64,000 nucleotides of DNA from Megalonaias nervosa (taxonomy: Eukaryota > Mollusca > Bivalvia > Unionida > Unionidae), in assembly GCA_016617855.1 (NCBI GenBank), contig JAECUM010093561.1:1-64000 (forward strand), given 5' to 3'. The position numbers were made by a program, and so were the translations under genes. Positions 37,148-49,400 of this stretch are shown in pieces; position 1 is the first letter of the stretch; every line of letters begins with the position of its first letter. Under the pieces are notes generated by a model. The model was not told the DNA's origin, did no database searches, and saw only the letters and a list, made by a program, of their open reading frames with translations.

Positions 37148-37345
37148 TATACTCATTTATAAGTTGAGACCAACTTCAACAACTTTGACCCTGATCTGTC
37201 AGGCCATTATGCTCTGGCAGATCAGCGTCTATGTTGTTTCTACTACTGATTGCTGCTAACAAACTGCACAGAACCTGTTCTGCTGATGCATTATGCAATG
37301 ACAGATCTGCGTCTGTGCAGTTTGTACTTTGACTTAGAGTGTATA
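37148..37345. mobile_element. Palindromic MITE copy
   Basis: TATACTCATTTATAAGTTGAG at the left end and GACTTAGAGTGTATA at the right end, with both internal GATCTG hairpins preserved. Confidence 0.82.
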
Positions 37346-38415
37346 GGTACATCCTGCAGAGTAACATAAACTGTAACTATTCCTGGCAAGACATAGCCCT
37401 AATTAAGCCTCACAAAATTAATTTTTATTTCTCTGAAATTCAAAGAAAACAATATGGAGCCTGAGTTCAAATATTTATTTTTAATTTCTGTTTATATACA
37501 TTAACATTTTTAAAGACAAAGATTTACTCTAGAGCTAATAATTTTTTTGTTTATTTCTTTAAGTTTGAAGTTTTTCTGAAATACTTCATGTACAGGTGTA
37601 AAGAATTTCTGCACAGAATTTTTATTATCTTCTATATTTTAAAAAGGAAATATGACAAAACAATAACTAAGAAGAAAAAAAAGTTTCTCCCCTATCAGTG
37701 ACAGATTCAGAATGAACAACAAAATTAGTATAGTGCAATCTAACTGCCTCCTTCTTTAACCCCACTTTCCTTAATGAAATTGGTCATGTTCTTTAGTTAA
37801 CTCATGGGGTCAAAATATAATGATAAACCTCAATAAATACTGACCAATATTAGCTACATCATGATTGTTATTTTGTGAAACTTTACAATTTAGAAAATAA
37901 TTCCTTGTAGCATTCTGGATTTCAGTAAATACTGAATGCTGTACAAAATGAGATTTTACTGATTTATTCATTCTTTTTTGTGTCCTATTTAATGAGTCAT
38001 ACACTGCTAAATAATTTACATGAGTGCCAATCACATCAAGGGGCCTGGCTTGCTTTTTGCATTAATGGCATGATGGACTCATCAATAATGGAAAATGTTT
38101 GACCCATAATAAAAGGCAAGCAAATAAAATTAGTGCATCCAAAAAGAAGAGAAACTTTTGAGCAACTTCATTATTTCACCAGATTCTCCACTTTTAAAAT
38201 TATGTGCAGTTAAATACAGTACATGTATGAATAAGCTGGCACAGAAAACTATAAATATACATATTGATCCAATGCTTTGAGAATTTCAGCCCTTTTCAAC
38301 ACAAATATAAACACCAGAGTTGTTACTGAACAGTTCACAAATACCCTTGCTTCTGAAAATGTCAATATCTTAAAACCAGTGTTCAATAAACCCTAGAAAG
38401 TTAGCCACAGTGACC
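37346..38415. other. No feature seen
   Basis: AT-rich sequence without recognised genes or repeats. Confidence 0.35.
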
Positions 38416-38419
38416 CAGT

Positions 38420-38500
38420 TTTGGTGCATGACACATAACCCAAAATGCACTCTCAATGTAACTTTACTGGATGTGGATGCTCTAACCACTAGGTTATTGG
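38420..38500 (-). mobile_element. Probable tRNA-derived SINE, decayed
   Basis: Minus strand: CCAATAACCTAGTGGTTAGAG (A box), then GTGCATTTTGGGTTATGTGTC (degenerate B box). Confidence 0.5.
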
Positions 38501-38508
38501 AGCAGTCC

Positions 38509-38670
38509 ATTTGGTTGCATGTTATATATAGACAGATATGATAAGCTCATTTGGTTGTGTGTTATACATAGGCAGGTATGGTAAGCCCATTTAGTTGTGT
38601 GTTATACATAGGCAAGTATGGCAAGCCCATTTTTGTTGTGTGTTATACATAGATATGGCAAGCCCATTTC
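38509..38670 (+). repeat. ~42-bp tandem repeat, four copies
   Basis: CATTTGGTTGTGTGTTATAC followed by ATAGGCAGGTATGGTAAGCC recurs four times, with small length changes. Confidence 0.82.
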
Positions 38671-39240
38671 TCCTCCTATTAGTTGTGATGACTCATAGTA
38701 AATATATGATGCTCCACTTAACAACTTGCTGTGTCTCCAGGAAGATTACTTCTCCAAGCATTTTTGTCAATTAAGAATTTCGAATTACCAATAACTCTTA
38801 ATTATTATTGATGTCCCTCTCTGAAGCTAGCAGCTGGTTACAATAGGTTCAATAGATTTGACTCTCTGCACAGGATGTATCATTCTGGAAACACCATTAG
38901 CAGCAAAATTGTGTTGTAAAAGTTTCCTGTAAATCTTAAAATTTTCACAGGCACAAGCAAGTTTAGTACTAGACATAAATTTGCAAACAAATTTCATCAT
39001 GTCAGTATCAATATCATTATACAATATGTGCTATTCTTGATGAGGCATTCGGAAAAAATGCACCATGCAAATATGTTAAACTTCCTGACTTAAAAAAATT
39101 TCAACGACACTAAATATTACTTTAGTATAAATTCTGTTAGCTAAAATGATTGAATATTTTTTAACTATTTTTGAGTATATAAAAACACTCAAACCAAGGA
39201 TGTCAAAGATTTTAAGTTCAAAATCTCCGTCACGTCCGTT
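38671..39240. other. No feature seen
   Basis: No coding or element structure recognised. Confidence 0.3.
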
Positions 39241-39244
39241 AATG

Positions 39245-39304
39245 TCTATGGCAGATCAGGATCTTTGTTGTGTACAGCTGGACTTGACTTGTAAGAGAGT
39301 ATAT
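39245..39304. mobile_element. Palindromic MITE, right-end fragment
   Basis: ATGGCAGATCAGGATCTTTG, TACAGCTGGACTTGACTTG and TAAGAGAGTATATA are the last ~60 bp of the family. Another weak fragment lies at about 39507-39585. Confidence 0.65.
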
Positions 39305-39394
39305 ATTGTACAATGTGGTATGTTTTATGAGGTGGGCATGGTCATGGATATCATTTCATAACTGAATATTAGTATTATTATTTATAAAATGGCT

Positions 39395-39475
39395 CAATAT
39401 AAGGTGACCTCACCTCTAAAGTGGTCCACATACAGGCTCCTATGAATAACATTATAGTGAGAGTGTACTTGCTGT
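39395..39475. mobile_element. Tigger-like element end fragment
   Basis: GTGGTCCACATACAGGCTCC..AACATTATAGTGAGAGTGTAC is the inverse-style end of the CAGTACTCTCACTATAA family. Confidence 0.4.
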
Positions 39476-39849
39476 TTGCTTAAAATCCTACAAGTAGAAT
39501 AAAAAGCATTGATCCTGATCTTCTAGCACAGTATGTAAAAAGGTATGGGTGTGTACTTTTCACAGCTGGACCCATGTTATGCATGATCAATACAGCATCA
39601 GTCACTCAGCTGCTTTTAGATCCAGCTGGAAGGTCCTGACAAAGTTGTTTCATTTTTCTTCTCTTTTTTTTCCTCTTTTCTTGGCTTCATTTTCCTGAAT
39701 CCAAGCCAATCAGTAATATATGTTACCTGTAATATTTATGAACAATAATTTTTTGCAATACTGAGAGAATTAAGAAAGCTCTTCAATATATTTCAAATGA
39801 GTTTCTTGGTTTTCTTTGTCATGACACCAAATACAAATTTGACCCCATC

Positions 39850-40865
39850 TGTTTCAAAGACATCACTTTTGATTACAGAGTACCACAAATGGAACAACAT
39901 ATGTCTAACCCATGTTTAACAGGTCTCAATGTAACTGATATTTCTGTGCAGAAACATTTTTCTTCTTATGTAGTGACCTTGACTTTTGCCCTTTTGACCC
40001 CAAAATCAACAGGCTTCTTCCTTACCATATATGCATACCGTTCACAAAATGTGGGTCAGGTCTGTGATGTAGAACTGCATTTATTGTTTAGAAGGCATTT
40101 TTCTTCTGTCAGTGATGTTAACCTTTGACCTTTAACCCCAAAATCAAAAGTCTTTTTCTTTACCTCAGGTGCACGCCATTCATGTTTGGTTGATGAATGT
40201 CATGTAATTTAATATTAACTATGAACTATTTAGTTATCATTTCAGTCACCATGACCTTTGACCCCCAAATCAACAAGATTCTTCCTCACACTAATTGCAT
40301 ATCATCCACAAAGAGTTTATCACAAATGATGGAGAAATCCAGTTGTGTGGAAACTATTTTCTTCTTCAAGTCCATGTGACCTTGATCTTTTATGCCTGAA
40401 ACTGATACTGTCCTTTCTTATAAAATTTTCATACCATCAACAAAGTTTGGTAACTGATGATGGTGGAGAACTTGAGTTAATTGTGTGGAAAACATTTGCT
40501 TCTATCAGTGACCTCAGCCTTTAACCCTTTGATCCTGAAATTTATATAGTGGTTCTTCCTTACCCCAAAGGCAAGCTATATATAAAATACATAAAACTTG
40601 ATAACAGTAGATGGTGGGAAGCTCAAGTTATTGTGCATAAACTATTCTCCTTGTTTCAGTTACAGTGACCTTGACCTTCAAGGTTCAGCCTGAAATCAAC
40701 ATGGTTCTTTCTTCTCCCTTATGCAAGCTAGGCACAAAAGTTTGTTAGCTGTTGATGATGGGTGACTAAAGGGATTCCACTGAAATCAAAATGGTAAACA
40801 GACAGGCGGATGGACCATATCATACCATAATACACTCCATGTGCCTTAAGGCTGGCAAATAAAAA
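39850..40865 (+). repeat. ~138-bp module repeat with TGACCTTGACC cores
   Basis: The cores lie at about 39971, 40110, 40248, 40375, 40508 and 40664, spaced 127-156 bp. Each is followed by CCCCAAAATCAACAGG..TTCTTCCTTACC and a CACAAAGTTTGG-like segment. The block closes with AACAGACAGGCGGATGGACC and TAAGGCTGGCAAATAAAAA. Confidence 0.75.
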
Positions 40866-41489
40866 TGAAAAATGAATCTGAATTGATTTCAGGGAACATG
40901 AATGTCTGACCACAGTTCCTGAAAATAGACCTAAATGTAAATCATAAGTGGATGGATGGGTGGACTGACAAGTATAAACTATATGTCCCAACTGCATTTG
41001 TGGCAAAGGCTTACTGCTTCTCCCGTAAAATAAAACCAACTAATGAAGATGCCACATACAAAATGCTGGATAATTTACTGTACTTATGCAAGAGTGTTCT
41101 CTGAATAGTGTTGTTCTGACTCCTTGGTAAAAGTATTAATGTAAAGTGTAAGATTGGTGTGATCTTCCTCTTGAAAATATCCCTTAATCTATCACTGTCA
41201 GTTTATTGGTCACAGGATACCGAACCACACAAGACATGTATTTTAATTTTTTTAAAATCAGGCATTTCAGGCAAATACAGTACTTTTTAAAATACATTTT
41301 TGGGCTTTCTGGGAGTTGTATTGCTTCTTCTGGGAGTAATGAATCTTCAAAACAAGGGTGGGTTCTGCATGTCAAGCCTGTGATCATAGAATTTTTGTAA
41401 GACATGTGACCATGACCCATGGTCAAAAGGCTGAGCAACCAACTCATAGCATGCAATGCATCATCTTCATAATGATTAATCCAATATGT

Positions 41490-43640
41490 GAACAAAATCC
41501 ATTAGATGGTTTAAAAAATAAAAGCAAAATTATTTTTCTTTTACAACCAAAACTGAAATGAAGATTTTCAGACTGTGACCTTGACTGCAAGATCAAAGAT
41601 GCAAAAGCACGAGTTATTGAATGATTTGTGTAGCTTCATAATGATTCATTGAGAGATTGAAGAAAATCCATAAAGGGGTTTTGGAAATAAAAGCAATGAA
41701 ACAATAGTACCTCATGGGGAATAATGCTGCTACTGGCTGAAAATATCCAGGAATCTAAGAGATAAGACTGTTTTTCATTTTAAACTGCTCAATACTGAAT
41801 CCACATCTGATATTCTTGAGAAACTGCAGCTTCTCAAATTTGGTAAATATTTTCTTGCATGTTAAAATGTTCTAAAGATGTTGAAGCTGGTATCACATAT
41901 AGAGAGAATCATTCAACTTGTGCCAGACAATGTCAAGACATAGCCATGTGCAAAGTTTGGTTAAATCTGTAATTTCTATTATTTTGACCAAAAGAACAAC
42001 AACTAAATTATTTCAATGGCTTGATTCAGGACACACTGTACTAATTGTATGGAAAAATGGGAACAAGCCTGGAAATGGGTGAACATAAATTAGAGTATAA
42101 TGGGTTTGGCTGGCCAAGATTGGTTATGTTGTTGTTATTGTTGTAGGATTTAACACCATTTTTCAGCACAAGATAGGCTATACATGGTGGCCAATATAAC
42201 TGGTGGAGAAAGAACTCTGGAAAACCCTGGGAAGAACCACCGACCCACGAGAAGCTACTGGTAGGCTTTCTCATGTACCCACGTTTGCCAAGTCTGAGAC
42301 TCGAACCCATGCAGACAGAGATGAGATGGCAGTGATCTGGAACAGTAAGCGCTTTAGACCACTTGGCCACTCGGGGCCCTCCAGGATTGGTTAATAATTT
42401 AAGTTATTTTTTAGGAAAAAGAATCTTTTGAGAGCTTATCCTAGTTGTGACTGAAAAAAATAGAGACATTGTTTTACTGATGGAATTTCAGTCCTTTAAT
42501 AGTCTTGAGTTTGGACCACTCATTACTGAAATTAGCACCTGACTCGTTGGTGTGGAATTGAAAGCACATTTCAAACACATGTTGGTCCAGAAAATGCCGC
42601 AGCTCATATCCTTTCCTCTACACAGAAGCTGACTTCCAGGTTTCATCTATACTGATAAATACAGGTTTGATCATGAGCACTCAGAAATTTTATGTTATTG
42701 AATTTTTAATATCATGGTTTGCATAGGTTTACTATGGGAACTGAATTCATACCGTGAGTCCTTCAAGATATCTCTACCAAAGGATTTGATAAAAATCCAT
42801 TCATACTCGTTTATGTCATCATACTCATAAGGGTACTGCAGGTGGCTGAGTGGTCTCGTGCTCGCATTTATCAAAATTAGAACCATTTTTATAAGGAATT
42901 TAGGCAGAACTAGACATCGTTAGAAGTCTTCTAGTGAAAACCCCATGTTGATACAACAGTCTGTTGAGGTGAATTCGAATAGCAATAACAAGATTTTAAA
43001 GCTGATGGCCATAATGGACAGCACCATTTTTTAAGGACCCACTAGACCTTGGGATGAACGTATGTGAAAAGTTCATGGCAATCCTCCAAGTTATTTAGCA
43101 GGAATAGCAATAACAAACTTGCGCTAATAGATGGACAATGACTGGTTGGACAGCAGGCCATCCCATAAGCTCTTCTGGTCTGTGACCTGTAGAGCTGAAA
43201 AATGTAACCATTTTTGTGAAGCAAATCAATAAATGGGGTTTAGGAAATATAAGCAAATGAAAACACTTTAACCAAATTCTTGATGCAAATTTTCTGACTG
43301 TGACCTTAACCCCAAGGTTTAAGAGTGTACATCACCAAATGAACTGTTTTAGCTTCATAGTGAATCAACCTAGGCATGAAGAAAATCCAGCAACAGGTTT
43401 AGGAAATATAAGCCAATGAAAAAAGTTTATGCAACACCTTCATGCAAATTTTCTATGATCATGAACTTGAACACTAGTTAATAGGGCAAAGTTAGCATGT
43501 CATAGAATGAATGATCTTAGCTTCATAATGATTTATGTATAATGAGTACGTATCACAGGGTTAGGAAATATATTTGAATGAAAGGCTTTAAACAAAATCT
43601 CAACAAAGTGTTGACACTGCTGATGCCAGCATCAGAAAAG
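41490..43640 (+). repeat. ~165-bp module repeat, interrupted by a SINE
   Basis: GAAGAAAATCCATAAAGGGG / TTAGGAAATATAAGCAAATG / CAAATTTTCTGACTGTGACC / TTTTAGCTTCATAATGAATC modules appear at 41500-41710 and again at 43190-43620. The SINE at 42127 and non-repeat sequence lie between. A GGACAGCAGGCCATCCCATAAGCTC..GTAGAGCTGAAAAA ending lies at 43137-43202, which I recall as the end of a common bivalve repeat. Confidence 0.6.
42127..42379 (-). mobile_element. tRNA-derived SINE with (CAA)n tail, best-kept copy
   Basis: The minus-strand head is GGCCCCGAGTGGCCAAGTGG (tRNA Ser/Leu-like start and A box), then GCATGGGTTCGAGTCTCAG (B box). The body has CTTCTCGTGGGTCGGTGGTT, TGGCCACCATGTATAGCC and ATCTTGTGCTGAAAAATGG. 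It ends TCCTACAACAATAACAACAA. Full length is about 250 bp. Confidence 0.88.
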
Positions 43641-43871
43641 AGACTGCTATGTCTTGCTTCCCACCAACATGGGATCAACAAAAAAATGTAGAAGCTGCAT
43701 ACCTGTAGAATGGTATAACCCCTCTATTTTCAATACAGAACAGCATGCATTAGCCCATGCATTAAAATAAATGTATAATTCTATAACTTGCATAAAATCT
43801 GAGTTCACAATACAACACAGATATTTATTTATTTTCTTTTATTCACAGCTTAAAAACACAATACAAATGAG

Positions 43872-44249
43872 ATGCAATATAAGGTTCCCTTTGTGAATGA
43901 CGAAAACTTTCAAAACAGTAACAATGAACTCTTCAGACAGGAGACAAAAGTTACCATTTCAGAAAGTTTGCAAACAAACTTAGACCTGTTGGATGCAATA
44001 ATGTTACCAATAATCACTACAGATAAGGCAATCCTGTACCAAAGACAATATACTACATTAGCTGATATAAGAACAGGTTTCAGACAGGAGACAAAAGTTA
44101 CCATTTCAGAAAGTTTGCAAACAAACTTAGACCTGTTGGATGCAATAATGTTACCAATAATCACTACAGATAAGGCAATCCTGTACCAAAGACAATATAC
44201 TACATTAGCTGATATAAGAACAGGATTGCTTTTATACCAAGAGACCTAA
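43872..44249 (+). CDS. Short open frame with an exact 49-codon internal duplication; status uncertain
   Basis: The frame has 125 codons. Residues starting FRQETKVTISESLQ and ending YTTLADIRTG occur twice back to back because a 147-bp segment is duplicated (43932-44078 and 44079-44225) with no difference that I can see. 147 is divisible by three, so the frame stays open through both copies. Upstream, TTTTCTTTTATTCACAG at about 43836-43852 would make a good 3' splice site, so an internal exon is conceivable. I recognise no domain, transmembrane segment or signal peptide. The open frame may equally be chance, as one unit that is open by chance stays open when duplicated in frame. Confidence 0.25.
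   Translation: MQYKVPFVNDENFQNSNNELFRQETKVTISESLQTNLDLLDAIMLPIITTDKAILYQRQYTTLADIRTGFRQETKVTISESLQTNLDLLDAIMLPIITTDKAILYQRQYTTLADIRTGLLLYQET
43932..44225 (+). repeat. Exact 147-bp tandem duplication
   Basis: TTCAGACAGGAGACAAAAGT starts both copies, at 43932 and 44079. I see no mismatch between them, so the duplication is recent. Confidence 0.95.
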
Positions 44250-44458
44250 GCATGAACATAATTTTATCTTTATATTTTGAAATATAAATGCTTTAAAAGT
44301 CTAATAACACTGTAATGAAAATCATTAGTTCTTTCTTTTTTCTACATGTAAAACAAAACCTTCCACAGATTTTATGAAAACTATTCAGCATGGAAGTCCT
44401 TAACCTCAAAACTGTCATTTTACTTTTGCACTAGGTAAAACCTTAAACTTTCTCAGTA

Positions 44459-46473
44459 CAGTGTGACCCCGCTAAAACACGCTCCATTATAACACGAATT
44501 CGAAAATAACATGGTCATGGTGTGGCTCCCGAAATTTCATATACATGTATTTTTCTGGTACACAAAAAAAAATTTCTTTCTTAAAAGTATGAAAAAAATA
44601 ACAAAAAAAAAAGTTTATCATTTTCAGGAAGAGATCGCATATGAATAATACAAGACGATCGTGGCGTGGCTCCTGAAATTTTATATGCATTTTTCTCATA
44701 CTCAAAAGAATAGGTTTTTTTTCTTAAAAGTACGAAAAATAATGTGTAAAAAGTTTATTCAGGAATCACAAAGGGCTTTACCAATGTCGCAAATTGCGAT
44801 TTTTTTTTTCCTTACTGGCGGCAAAATACATGGCAATTTTTTATTGGCGACATTGTTGGCTGTTTAAACTTGTATGTACAACCATTGGTTTGGAGTGGAG
44901 AAATTCAGAGGCCCCATGAAAGGATGCCACAAAGTTGATATAAAATGCACCGAAATTTATCTACTGTAACATAAACAAATTCTTTGTCCATATTGACAAA
45001 CCGTCTTAACAGTGCATTATTATATCATAATCCGCTTCTTATGTTGACATCTAGCATGAGTACTGTATGTTTTGAGATATCCGCATTTTTTTTCAAATTT
45101 ACATTTCAAGTAGTGGAGATCAAGCGGACAAGGCATTATCTCATAACCTATCTTTCGTCGGATTTTCGGCTGCTCGCTAGTAATTAATATATTTATGCAG
45201 ACTGACATTTGTATGTGGATGGTAAGAAAAATTCCTCTTCTTTTCACTCAGAATTAAATCCTTCAGAACATTCACATTTTCTGTAGTAATCCATGTCATC
45301 AGACCAGAACACCTGCGTCTATATCATCGATTGACCCTTTCTTTCAATTTCTGAGGCATGTGTGGATGGCAGCATCACTCCACCACCACAAACGTAAAAG
45401 CAAAAACAAATAACAAAAAAAAAAAAAAAAGAAAAAGAAAAGAAAAACAAGCTCTCACTTGTTTATTCAATAGGCGGGAGGAACAGTAACTACAATTGAT
45501 CATATGATGGCCAATTAGGTTTTTTAAAAAATCTACCCAGATAAAATAGGTGCTAATATTTCAAAGAAAACATTACCTTTGAAGCACCGATTGTTATGAA
45601 AACGTACTAAGCAAATGAGTAAAGAGTCAGTCTCAATCATGTAATACAATTTTTTGATGTTGCTGCCACAATAAGAAATGGGCATTTGTTTAGTTCTCCA
45701 AAGCTGTCCTTTTGCGGTGACTTCAATAACGCATGTAAAGAAAGCCGACTACAAACTTCAATAAAAACAAAGAACCTTTCTTCAAAGGAAGTCAGTACCG
45801 AACTTAAATAAAAGCAATGGAATCTGATGGATTGTTTCATCTTCCAACGTGACTGAACACCTTTACTGTGCCGTGAAAGTTTCCTTTTTACAGGAAGAAA
45901 GTTTATGCTTACAAACTCTACTGATGGCGCTTGAAAGGCAAACTTTTACCGACTTGGGACGTACTGAAAAGTAAATGTGCTTCATCATTCGTTACGTGAT
46001 TCTGTTAATTTTTTCCCTGCTGAATTCAAACCAATATGACTGTGACAAAATTATTGAATATTTTAAATCTCTTTGTGTGCATATTTTCAATGGAATTACT
46101 TGTATTGTGGATTCAATGTATGTGACGTGATTTGCAGGTGAGTACACGGTGTCGATACTTTATTCATTGCTATACATTAGACATGTATATATAAACAGCA
46201 TACATGTATATGTACCAATGTGTGGTTCTCTGAATGAAGTAAAATATTATATATGCCTTCTCTGTTTTTACTACAGGTGTATTTCTCATTTAATATGCAT
46301 TGATTTAAGATGATAACTGCTAATGAAGCACGTATTTTTGCGCCAGCATTTATTACCTACCCCATCCCCGCATTTTTTCAGGTAACTGACCTGGTTGCTT
46401 ATAACACAGTTCGGTCTATAACATGGTCGGGTTCTATGGCTCCCAACTACCGTGTTATAGCGGGGTCACATTG
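44459..46473. mobile_element. 2,015-bp pogo/Tigger-like non-autonomous DNA transposon
   Basis: The left end is CAGTGTGACCCCGCTAAAAC and the right end is GTTATAGCGGGGTCACATTG; about 24 bp are inverted with two mismatches. TA directly flanks both ends (44457-44458 and 46474-46475), the target duplication of the Tc1/mariner/pogo group. No DDE transposase frame remains. A ~130-bp direct repeat with GTGGCTCC(C/T)GAAATTT lies inside the left end (44520, 44663), and a poly-A stretch at 45413-45445. Confidence 0.85.
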
Positions 46474-46475
46474 TA

Positions 46476-49400
46476 TTTACAGCAATCCTGGGTCAACATC
46501 AATTACATGTTAAAACAATGCATTTAACATCATACTATTGGAACCTTTATCATATTATCATTTATCAATATTCTTTACACACAAGTTGTTGTACAGTTAC
46601 ATGTATTTCCATTGCTTTTGTGGAATATTTTGCTATTCTATTCTTGAAAATGATATATTTATACAGTAAAGTGTCACATATATTTTAAATGGGATTAAAA
46701 CACAGTTGAATGAATTAAGTTTCTTAATCCTAAGCTGAGGGGTGTTACAAATCAGAAATTCATAACAGAGGCCTGTTATTGCCAGTGTTTTCTGTATTTA
46801 CTTCTCATCAATTCTGGAAAATATGAGCAGTGTTCTACTTTATAATGCAAGGAATAAAAGAAATTGATAAATCTGACATTCGCAAAGAAAATAAAACAGT
46901 AAAAAAAAAAAAAAGAACCTTTAAGATGAGATGAAATAAAACAATGTAATCACATGAGAGACAAAGCACCAGTCCAATATTACAGTGTTGCTGACCAATG
47001 TGTATTCACTGATAAGACAAGTCCCAATGAAACACAGACTAAAGTGTCCCCACAATCCTAAGCCATACTTGGATGAGTTTTTAGTTTGTGTGATTTAAAT
47101 ATTTCTAATATTTCCAACATGCAACATGTAGAACTCAGAACTCTGGGTACAAAAATGTAATGCTTCCAAATTAAACCCAACAATATATTATTGAACAGAT
47201 AGGTTAAATTCAGGCACACATTTCTTATGCAGGGTTTTCTGAGCTAAACAAAATTCTGTTGCCATTTCATGCCTTCAAAGTACCACAATGGAAGTTAATA
47301 GGAAGTGGTCTGCTGATAAAATAAATATAAATAAAATAAAAACAAGGTTCTTGATGAATACGGAAAATTCCTTCTCAGCTAAATTCCAGAGCACAAGTCT
47401 AAACAATGTTGGTAACTGACGGTAAAGGTAAGACCAGAAAGGTTAAAAACTCAAAATTAAAAACTAAATGTTAATGGACTCATTTTAAAACTTTTTGTGA
47501 CATTTTCTATTTAGTGTATTTTCTCTTATTCATTGCACAACATGAGTCTTGAAACAAATTTTGTTAAATGATGGCAAATGCAGGTCCAAAATAGTTTGTT
47601 TTTGTATGCCTTGTCAGAAAATACACATGATGCTTAACCAGCAATGAATTTACAGCTAATTTGGCTGACAAACATGCAGATCAATGACAACACTAAAAAT
47701 TATATTTAATGAAAACAATCACTGACAACATTTCAATCTTATTAAAATGGAGATCTCTGACTTAGAGGAGATATGACAGGTATCAATAAAAGGCCATGTT
47801 CTGGTGACCTTTCAAATTTCCTCTTCATTTATTTTTAGTAGCCCATTGTACAAAGCATTGCTTTTTGTGCAGAAGAGATTTATTGCGAGCAATGATATGT
47901 TCCAAATGAATTTTGGCAGTACTGGTAAATCAAAAGTTCAAAGGCCAGCAGAATATGGTCTTATATGGGTGCCTGTCAGATCTATTCAATGGCAAGAAGA
48001 TCTTGACTTTAATCAGATATGACAACAATTTGTAATAAATAAACAAAATGGTAAACACAAACATCTACATGAATCAGAACTCTAATCATAACAAATTACA
48101 ATAGCAGGGAGATATTTACATGTTAGTTTTCCATGTCGATTCCTGAGATCAAGCAGGGATATTCCTGAAGATGCATGAATAATAACACTAATTAACTCCT
48201 GTCACTGATTAGTAATAACATTAGTATAATAATCATCAAGCATCATTCAAAAAGGGTCTGTAACTAAATATAAAAACGTTTCAATGTACATCCTCTTTAA
48301 ACCCATACTACAGTCTTTAATATGTGAGCTACATATCATGGTTCCTCACATGCAACCCTGGCAATAATGTATTCCCTTCTAGCTGACTTTGACAAACTTC
48401 AACAAAACATTTTAACACAAAATCAAAACACTGAAGCTTCTGCTTCTGACATCACTACTGGCAAAGTGACAGTTACATCTCACCATGCTTAGGCAGGTTA
48501 GATAAAAACAGAATAAAGGTCATAATGGTTGCTTCGAGAACATGGGCATTGCAATTATGTTTTAATTATATTCTAATTATTACTTTTAAGTGAGGCAGTT
48601 CCTTTGCTGCAATGAAAATTACCAAAATGAGTTGAGCACCCTCTTACCTGCACCTGACAAATCTTGGGCCTTAAGCCTGTGACCACCAAAATGATGGGTC
48701 TGGGCTTCCATAAGTTAAATTCAGGTAACTCAGTGAATTACTGCATATTATTATTTTGACACTTACTCAAAATATTACTATAAAAATATCTCACAAAGAA
48801 GAATAATTATTAATGACTCATGACAAGAAAAAAAAAAGATAAAATTTTGAGCTAACAGGTTTATATTAAAATGCCTTCTCTGGGTTACTGGATTTAAACC
48901 AGACAACTAGGTCCTTTTTCTGGTAGCCCATTGGGCAACCAACTAATTTTGAAATTTGTCAACAACTGTCTTTACATAATTTGCTGAAAATTTTGGGGGT
49001 GGCTATAGCTGGTCCAGTTTTGATGTTGTAACAAGAAAAGCAATAAAACACTGTGAATTCACTATTTTTCATGGGATACCAATTTCTTTAATTTCATGCA
49101 GGCTGCACACCACAAAATTAAAGATCCAACAAACAATAATAATCCACTCTGGAAACAACTGAATGCCTTCCATGATCCACAAATTTAAAAACTGACGAAA
49201 ACGTCACTTTTTGCAAAACCATGAAAATTGATATCAAAGAAAATAAATGACTTTTACAATAAAATAAATACTGAAGAATTAGCAGTGGTGAAAAATCAGC
49301 ACCAATGCAAGTCCAACATTTAGAACCATTATAAGTTCTGTGTAAAAATTATACTCTTTATATTGATAATAAAACTAAAATAATTGCATCACATCCTGGT

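Noticed and set aside
42127..42379. SINE heads as functional tRNA genes
   Set aside because: A and B boxes are tRNA-like, but the sequences do not fold into a full cloverleaf and continue into a SINE body and CAA tail.
42695..42886. Minus-strand frame containing YPYEYDDINEYEW, reminiscent of the polymerase B YPYEYMD motif
   Set aside because: Only five residues agree and the flanking residues do not fit; probably chance in AT-rich DNA.
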